A stretch of DNA of 64,000 bases from contig NZ_JAATVW010000005.1 of NCBI RefSeq assembly GCF_011947225.1, positions 1 through 64,000 on the forward strand, in the 5' to 3' direction. The DNA is from Planosporangium flavigriseum (GTDB taxonomy: Bacteria > Actinomycetota > Actinomycetes > Mycobacteriales > Micromonosporaceae). Shown one piece after another: positions 59,580 through 64,000 of the stretch (the stretch's first letter is position 1; every line of letters begins with the position of its first letter). A program made the position numbers and the translations under genes. The notes beneath the pieces are model-generated. The model was not told where the DNA came from, ran no database searches, and saw only the letters and a list, made by a program, of their open reading frames with translations.

Positions 59580-59711
59580 TCATCCACGCCCGGGCCGCGG
59601 CTCGATCTCCTCGGCCGGGACGTCCCGGTCGTGCCGGGCGACGCACCAGCGGATGCCGAACGGGCAGCGCACAACGCCCATCCGATCGCCGGAGAAGGCG
59701 TCGGCCACTGA
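59580..59711 (-). pseudogene. C-terminal stub of a PhnB-like VOC protein
   Basis: The minus-strand frame reads VADAFSGDRMGVVRCPFGIRW then VARHDRDVPAEEIEPRPGRG and stops at 59580. This is the last module of PhnB/YdhR-type VOC proteins (FxGDRMGxxRDPFGxxW). The rest of the gene is missing. Confidence 0.65.
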
Positions 59712-59735
59712 CCGGGTCCCCGTCGCGGCCCACCT

Positions 59736-59837
59736 GACCAGTCACACTTCATCCGTGACTTCACGCGAGCCATCGGGATGACGCCGGTCGCGTATGCCGA
59801 CGCCGGTAGCCGCGGTCAGGCGCCGATCAGCGCCTGA
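59736..59837 (+). pseudogene. C-terminal stub of an AraC-family regulator
   Basis: The frame reads DQSHFIRDFTRAIGMTPVAY then ADAG and stops at 59835-59837. It is the second helix-turn-helix of AraC/XylS proteins (the SHFxRxFxRxxGxTPxxY motif). Only about 33 residues remain. Together with the VOC stub next to it, it marks a deleted regulator-enzyme pair. Confidence 0.7.
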
Positions 59838-59858
59838 CGCTTGATTCTGGCGCCGGGG

Positions 59859-60029
59859 TCAGCGGTCGGCTGCGTGCGGCGCGACCGCGCCGGCACGGTG
59901 CAGGCAGTCGACGCACTGCAGGCGGTGGCCGCAGTCAGGACACCACTTCGTTTTGACCTTGAACGAGAACAGGCCGGCCAGGAAACCGAGGACGGCCGTC
60001 CCCGCCGTCGCCCCGAGGAGCGTGTACAT
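59859..60029 (-). CDS. Small membrane-anchored zinc-ribbon protein, 56 aa
   Basis: ATG 60029 has AAGGG six bases upstream. The product has one membrane helix (YTLLGATAGTAVLGFLAGLF), then a basic turn (SFKVKTK) and CPDCGHRLQCVDC with two CxxC pairs. It probably binds zinc at the membrane surface. Small proteins of this design sit beside XRE regulators in actinomycetes. It is divergent from the XRE gene at 60204. Confidence 0.65.
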   Translation of the reverse strand: MYTLLGATAGTAVLGFLAGLFSFKVKTKWCPDCGHRLQCVDCLHRAGAVAPHAADR

Positions 60030-60203
60030 CATCAGCCCTTCTCTCACGTTGGAAGCCGTTCGGGGGAGTACAGGGTCACCGCTGGGCTGTTGTCTACGTC
60101 GCATCATGGTCGTAGAAATACGGTGCTACTCGGTATCGGCTTGAGTAAATGGTTTACCTGTCGCCCAACGCCATTGGGATACGGGAGACCCGAGGTGATG
60201 ACG

Positions 60204-61373
60204 ATGTCGGCTTTCGGCCAGTCGCTACGTGAGTACCGAGTGCGGGCTGGGATGTCCCTCTCTCGACTCTCGGATGCCGTGCACTACAGCAAGGGTTACC
60301 TGTCGAATGTCGAGAATGGACGTAAGGCGCCGACCGCGGAACTCGCCCGCGCGTGTGACGGTGTCCTGCGCGCCCGTGGTGAATTGATCGCCGCCTGCCA
60401 CCTCGACGTGGCGGCGGCTCGTGACACGAACCCGTGGCAAACCGCGGAGTTGCTGCGGCGTCTCCACGCGTACGACGCCGCACCGGGCACCTTGGCGAGC
60501 CTTGAGGCGACGGTGTTCGAGCTGTGCTGCCAGTACGTCTGCCGGAATCCCGCCGAGTTGCGGGCCGAGGCGCAGGACTGGTTGCAGCACGTCGCGGCGC
60601 TCCTGCGAAGACCCACCGGGTTACGGGCTCACCGCAGTCTGCTCGTATCAGCGGGCTGGCTGGCGCTTCTGATCGGATGCCTTGAGTACGACCTGGGTAT
60701 GCGGGCGTCAGCCGAGGCGACGAGGGTTGCCGCACGGCAGCTTGGCGAGGAGGCCGACCACTCGGAGATCGTCGGGTGGACCTGCGAGATGTCGGCCTGG
60801 TTCGCGCTCACCCAGGGGCGGTACCCGGACGTGATCGCGAACGCGCGGGCGGGACAGGCGGCTGTTTCGGACCGCTCGGTGGTGGTGCAACTGATCGGGC
60901 AGGAGGCGAAGGCGCTCGCCCGCATGGGGAGCATCGCCGACCTCCGGTCGACTCTGGATCGCGGCCGGCGGATTCTTGACCAGTTTCCCGAGCCGAGCCG
61001 GACAGAGCATCACTTCATTGTCGACCCAGCCAAATGGGACTTCTACGCGATGGACACCTACCGGTTGGCAGGAGATGACGATCGAGCTGAACGGCATGCC
61101 CGCGAGGTGATCGCGCAGGGAACCGGTTCAGATGGAGTTGAACTGTCCCCGATGCGAATAGCCGAAGCTCAGCTCACACTCGGCGTCGTCGCCGCGCGGA
61201 AGGGCGAACTGGAGTTGGCGGTGGCCGCCGGGCTGTCCGCGCTGGCGGTGCCACGCCAGTCGCTGCCGTCCCTGTTGATGGTGGCGGGAGAACTCGACAG
61301 TGAACTGGGCCGGCGCTTCCCGGGCGAGCCCGCCACGGCCGAATTCCGCGACGCCCTCCGCGCGCTGCGCTAG
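60204..61373 (+). CDS. XRE-family regulator with TPR-like repeats
   Basis: A 389-residue protein. The N-terminal XRE helix-turn-helix has LREYRVRAGMSLSRLSDAVH, then YSKGYLSNVENGRKAPTAEL, followed by helical TPR-like repeats to the end (SEIVGWTCEMSAWFALTQGR, ALARMGSIADLRSTLDRGRR). AGGTGA is well placed for ATG 60204; ATG 60198 is also possible. Similar proteins regulate nearby small genes in response to a partner protein or peptide. The divergent membrane zinc protein is a candidate target. Confidence 0.83.
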   Translation: MSAFGQSLREYRVRAGMSLSRLSDAVHYSKGYLSNVENGRKAPTAELARACDGVLRARGELIAACHLDVAAARDTNPWQTAELLRRLHAYDAAPGTLASLEATVFELCCQYVCRNPAELRAEAQDWLQHVAALLRRPTGLRAHRSLLVSAGWLALLIGCLEYDLGMRASAEATRVAARQLGEEADHSEIVGWTCEMSAWFALTQGRYPDVIANARAGQAAVSDRSVVVQLIGQEAKALARMGSIADLRSTLDRGRRILDQFPEPSRTEHHFIVDPAKWDFYAMDTYRLAGDDDRAERHAREVIAQGTGSDGVELSPMRIAEAQLTLGVVAARKGELELAVAAGLSALAVPRQSLPSLLMVAGELDSELGRRFPGEPATAEFRDALRALR

Positions 61374-61374
61374 C

Positions 61375-61388
61375 TATGCGTGCATGAA
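61375..61388 (+). promoter_or_regulatory. TATGCGTGCATGAA motif, second copy of the XRE operator-like sequence
   Basis: It differs in one base from TATGCATGCATGAA at 62256-62269. It lies between the 3' ends of two convergent regulator genes. Confidence 0.4.
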
Positions 61389-61392
61389 TAGC

Positions 61393-62241
61393 CTATGCGC
61401 TGGTGCATAAGTACCGCTCGAGCTCCTTGGCGAGCGATCGGAGGTACCGAACCGATTCGGCGCTCTCCAGCGCGACGCTCTGCAGCGACTCGAACAAAAC
61501 CACGTACCGCTGGATGTCGTCAGGGGTCGAGAAGTAGGCGTCGCCGGTCGGGGATTCGACGCGCGCCACGGGCGGGCTGTCGGCGGCGCGGAAATCGTAC
61601 AGCGTGAAGCCGGTCGCCGAGAATGCGGCCGCCGGCCGCCCCAGGGGGATGACGCGCAGGTCCAGCCGTGTCAGCCGGTGCGCCCGTACGGCCAACGACA
61701 GGATCTGGTTGCGGACCAGGTCCACCGGCGCGACGGCGAGCAGGAGCGCCCGGGCGTCGAGAACAACGTCATACTGCGGACCGTTGGTCGCCGTCAGGGC
61801 CTCCTGGTGGCGCATCCGAGCCTCCGCCGAAGCGTCGGGATCGCCGTCGCCCATCGCCTCGCTGACCGATCGGGCGTACTCGCGGGTCTGCAGAAGATCG
61901 GACAGGGCGGCCGGTTGGTACTGGCGGATCCTGGCCGTCACGGGCTCCACGGCGGAGGCCGGGCCCCGGCTCCCGCGTACGATCCAGGCCCCGTCGCCGT
62001 TGTCGGCCGCCGTGACGCCGAGCAACTCGGCCCGGAGGTCGTCGCTCACGCCGTAGAGTTCGAGCAGCCCGGCGATGTCCTTGACGGTGATGGCGTGCAA
62101 GCCGCCTTCGATCCGCGAAACCTTCGACTGCGACCAGCCGAGCGCGCGGGCCACGTGCTCGCCGGGCAGACCGGCGGCGAGCCGCAGTCGGCGGAGTTCG
62201 CCGCCGACCCGTACGCGTTGAGCACTCGCCTCCGGCGGCAC
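61393..62241 (-). CDS. XRE-family regulator with DUF5753-type domain
   Basis: A 282-residue protein. The helix-turn-helix lies at residues 10-65 (LRRLRLAAGLPGEHVARALG, WSQSKVSRIEGGLHAIT), and the C-terminal domain of the DUF5753/Scr1 type contains RIRQYQPAALSDLLQTREYA and FTLYDFRAADSPPVARVES. Such regulators in actinomycetes usually pair with a small DUF397 protein, but none is adjacent here. GTG 62241 has AAGGGG five bases upstream. A palindromic motif overlaps its promoter zone. Confidence 0.87.
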   Translation of the reverse strand: MPPEASAQRVRVGGELRRLRLAAGLPGEHVARALGWSQSKVSRIEGGLHAITVKDIAGLLELYGVSDDLRAELLGVTAADNGDGAWIVRGSRGPASAVEPVTARIRQYQPAALSDLLQTREYARSVSEAMGDGDPDASAEARMRHQEALTATNGPQYDVVLDARALLLAVAPVDLVRNQILSLAVRAHRLTRLDLRVIPLGRPAAAFSATGFTLYDFRAADSPPVARVESPTGDAYFSTPDDIQRYVVLFESLQSVALESAESVRYLRSLAKELERYLCTSA

Positions 62242-62255
62242 CGCGACCCCTTACT

Positions 62256-62269
62256 TATGCATGCATGAA
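62256..62269 (-). promoter_or_regulatory. Palindromic operator-like site upstream of the DUF5753-type regulator
   Basis: TATGCATGCATGAA contains the perfect palindrome ATGCATGCAT (62257-62266) and lies 15-28 bases before the GTG. On the minus strand GCATAAGT inside it could be the -10 box, so a bound regulator would repress its own gene. Confidence 0.5.
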
Positions 62270-62322
62270 ACCGCCTCAGGTTAGCAGTATGAAGTCCAAA
62301 AAAAGGTGCAATTCGCTACGAC

Positions 62323-62739
62323 TCAGCGCGGCTGGGCGCTGACCTCGACGTCGCGCCGCAGCATGCCGGGTTGGTCCGGGTCGATCCCCCAGGAGAGGAC
62401 GCGGCGCGGGTGGATTCGGATGATGTCGTTGCTGGCGGGCGGCGTGGCGGGCGCGCCCCGCACCGCCTCCGCGTGCCCGCGGATCTCGATGCCGCGTACC
62501 CGCCAGGGGTCGACCGACGCCACGTCGTCGACGACGAAGGCGACCCGGCCGTTCGCCGCCACGTTGCGGAACTTCCGGCTGGCGCCCATGTTGTAGCCGC
62601 CGATGTCGATCGTGTCGGTCTCCGGGTTGTACCTGAACCCGACCGGGTTGTTCTGCGGCACTCCGTCCGGCCCGACGGTGGCCAGGCGCCCCAGGCGCTG
62701 GGTTGACAGGTACCGGCGTTCAGCTTCGGAGAATGGCAT
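62323..62739 (-). CDS. PPOX-class F420-dependent family protein
   Basis: A 138-residue split-barrel flavin/F420-binding protein: PFSEAERRYLSTQRLGRLAT, VGPDGVPQNNPVGFRYN, TIDIGGYNMGASRKFRNV and VAFVVDDVASVDPWRVRGIE. The pattern fits PPOX-class F420-binding reductases of actinobacteria. The ATG at 62739 opens the family homology; no strong ribosome site is seen. It probably reduces or senses small molecules in the cytoplasm. Confidence 0.87.
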   Translation of the reverse strand: MPFSEAERRYLSTQRLGRLATVGPDGVPQNNPVGFRYNPETDTIDIGGYNMGASRKFRNVAANGRVAFVVDDVASVDPWRVRGIEIRGHAEAVRGAPATPPASNDIIRIHPRRVLSWGIDPDQPGMLRRDVEVSAQPR

Positions 62740-62781
62740 GCCGCAAGCGTTCAACCTGAAGCTGAGTTGAGGTCAAGTCCC

Positions 62782-63798
62782 TCAGTTGAGCACGTCGAAC
62801 AGAGCGGGCCCGTACGCTGCGAGGCCGGCCCGCTGGCTGGAGGCGGGTATCTCGTCGGAATCGGCGACGGCGTGCTCGCAGCGGGCCCCGTACGCGGACT
62901 GGAAGACCGCCGCTGCGGCGATGGCCCGGCGTTCGGCGGAGCTGAACCGGCGCTCCCGCGCCGACTCGTACTCGGCGACGAACGCCGCCTGCTCCTCCGG
63001 CGTCGGCCACAGCCGCGTCCCGCCCCACTCCCACGCCAAGGGAAAGACGCGGGCCGCGTACCCGACGATCGTCGTCTCGCAGTCCCACACCAGGCTGTCC
63101 CAGTCATACGCGACGCTGACCCGGCCGTCGGCGAACCGCATCTGTTCGACCCGCCAGTCGGTGTGGCCCACGACCGGCCGGCCGGGGTCGTCGCGCAGGA
63201 TCTCCAGCGCCCGGCGGGCCAGTTCGTCGATCCACTCGGCACCGGTACGGGTGGCGTCGAAGTCGAAGTGGGGGTGCGGGCTATGGTGCCAGAGCGCCCG
63301 TTGGTCGCGGAGCGGTGCGCGGGTGAGCGCCAGCACCTCCGGCACCTCGCCGGCGAGGCGGACCTGGTCGGCGAGCGCGGCGGCCATCGCCGCGCGTACC
63401 GATGAATCGTGTCCATCGCGGTAGACGCCGTCCTCGCGTAGCTCCTCGAACGTCACGAAGGCGTGCCCGCAGTGCGCCATGGCGAGCGGACGCGGGCAGG
63501 GGTACGCCGCGTCGGCGAGGTGGGCCTGCACCCGCTGGGTCGTGGTGAGCCGGGCGCGGGTCTGGGTGGGCTGGTGCACCTTGGCCGCGACCCGCCGGCC
63601 GTCGGCGAGTACCAGGCCGGCCACCATCCCGACGTTCGAGCGGTAGAACAGGCAGTCTTCGACCCGGGCGAGGGTACGGGCGCAGCACTCCTCGATCAGC
63701 GCTGCTGCCGCGTCGATATTGCCGGTGCCGAGGGCGCGCCGCTCCAGCAACGGGTCGTTGTCACCCAGGTAGGCCCGCATGGCGTCGGCCGTTCGCAC
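62782..63798 (-). CDS. Aminoglycoside-phosphotransferase-family kinase (APH fold)
   Basis: A 338-residue APH/ChoK-like protein. The ATP-binding lobe includes GLVLADGRRVAAKVHQP (Lys), the catalytic loop VGHTDWRVEQM (Asp, with Asn replaced), and the metal loop VAYDWDSLVWD. Such proteins phosphorylate antibiotics, sugars or amines; resistance cannot be inferred. GTG 63798 is chosen since TACCGT stands six bases upstream, as for a leaderless mRNA. ATG 63780 is the alternative. Confidence 0.85.
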   Translation of the reverse strand: MRTADAMRAYLGDNDPLLERRALGTGNIDAAAALIEECCARTLARVEDCLFYRSNVGMVAGLVLADGRRVAAKVHQPTQTRARLTTTQRVQAHLADAAYPCPRPLAMAHCGHAFVTFEELREDGVYRDGHDSSVRAAMAAALADQVRLAGEVPEVLALTRAPLRDQRALWHHSPHPHFDFDATRTGAEWIDELARRALEILRDDPGRPVVGHTDWRVEQMRFADGRVSVAYDWDSLVWDCETTIVGYAARVFPLAWEWGGTRLWPTPEEQAAFVAEYESARERRFSSAERRAIAAAAVFQSAYGARCEHAVADSDEIPASSQRAGLAAYGPALFDVLN

Positions 63799-63835
63799 GG
63801 TGTGACGGTAGCTGTGATTTGCCTGTCTCGTGGCG

Positions 63836-64000
63836 TTATTGGGGGAGATCAACGCGGACAAGCGTGGCGCGTAACCGGTGGTGCAGGCGGGCGACGTGCG
63901 CGGCGGTGGCCGCACGGGCCGCGTCGGCGTCACGGTCGACGAGGGCCGCGACGATGCGGCTGTGGTCGTGGTACACGTCCGCGCGTACGTCCGCATCGGC
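63836..64000 (-). CDS. GntR-family regulator, C-terminal part of the FCD domain (partial)
   Basis: The minus-strand frame from the window edge reads DVRADVYHDHSRIVAALVDR, then DADAARAATAAHVARLHHRL and stops at 63836. A helix with H-x-x-I followed by AL-x-x-x-D-x-x-A-A and HV is the end of the FCD domain of FadR-type GntR repressors, with a metal-ligand His. The DNA-binding part lies outside the window. Confidence 0.75.
   Translation of the reverse strand, partial: ADADVRADVYHDHSRIVAALVDRDADAARAATAAHVARLHHRLRATLVRVDLPQ

Noticed and set aside
62782-63798. Calling the APH-fold kinase an antibiotic-resistance gene
   Set aside because: The fold covers many non-resistance kinases and no resistance-specific feature is visible.

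Overview
The window is high-GC DNA of an actinomycete, most likely a Micromonosporaceae-type organism. Signs of this are GTG/TTG starts, purine-rich ribosome sites, many apparent leaderless starts (a TANNNT box 6-7 nt before the start codon), and actinobacterial families such as DUF5994, DUF4193, DUF2637, Lsr2-type, DUF5753-type XRE regulators, PPOX/F420 and class F sortase. No rRNA or CRISPR array was seen. Genus is inference only.

Layout. (1) 0-16.2 kb: a stress-type chromosomal region. It holds three CspA-type cold-shock genes (2684, 4064, 15985) and two DEAD-box RNA helicases (12258, 14058). Between them lies a detoxification block: VOC protein, Acg-type nitroreductase, SDR, pirin and an isochorismatase-like hydrolase. 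The block is dotted with gene remnants: FnIII fragment, EfeB/Dyp peroxidase, methyltransferase without its N-terminus, amidohydrolase tail, and a partial pirin duplicate. (2) 16.5-25.4 kb: a miniature Lsr2-like protein, a spermidine-synthase-like enzyme, DUF4193, a MerR regulator, YceI, a cupin, a 664-aa aconitase and a SMI1/KNR4 protein. (3) 25.9-37.3 kb: an island bounded by a gapless 261-bp direct repeat. Each repeat copy carries the upstream region and 5' half of a tRNA-Arg(CCU) gene; the left tRNA copy is broken in the anticodon loop and the right copy is intact. Inside are an acyl-CoA-dehydrogenase / PhnD-like / TusA-like operon, a frameshifted rve transposase, the 3' end of a second tRNA, a CPA-type Na+/H+ antiporter, an unusual SecD-SecF fusion and a decayed IS630 element.

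(4) 37.3-55.2 kb: a second mobile element. It begins at the 3' end of the intact tRNA-Arg with DUF2637 and replication-relaxation genes and ends with a large serine recombinase. Its cargo looks like anti-phage defence. One part is a three-gene operon: a small middle component, an SMC/ABC-like ATPase with paired CxxC motifs and a DSP Walker B, and a 698-aa PD-(D/E)xK protein. The other is a single 1342-aa NACHT/STAND-like ATPase with a long helical-repeat body and a C-terminal PD-(D/E)xK nuclease, preceded by an XRE-TPR regulator and a 5-formyl-THF cyclo-ligase-like gene. These two systems are the most interesting content here.

(5) 55.2-64 kb: chromosomal again. It holds a broken PstS-like gene, a class F sortase operon with a probable cell-wall substrate, a universal stress protein, a FrnE-type DsbA protein, AraC and VOC gene stubs, two XRE regulators with a shared flanking motif, a PPOX protein, a phosphotransferase and the end of a GntR/FCD regulator.
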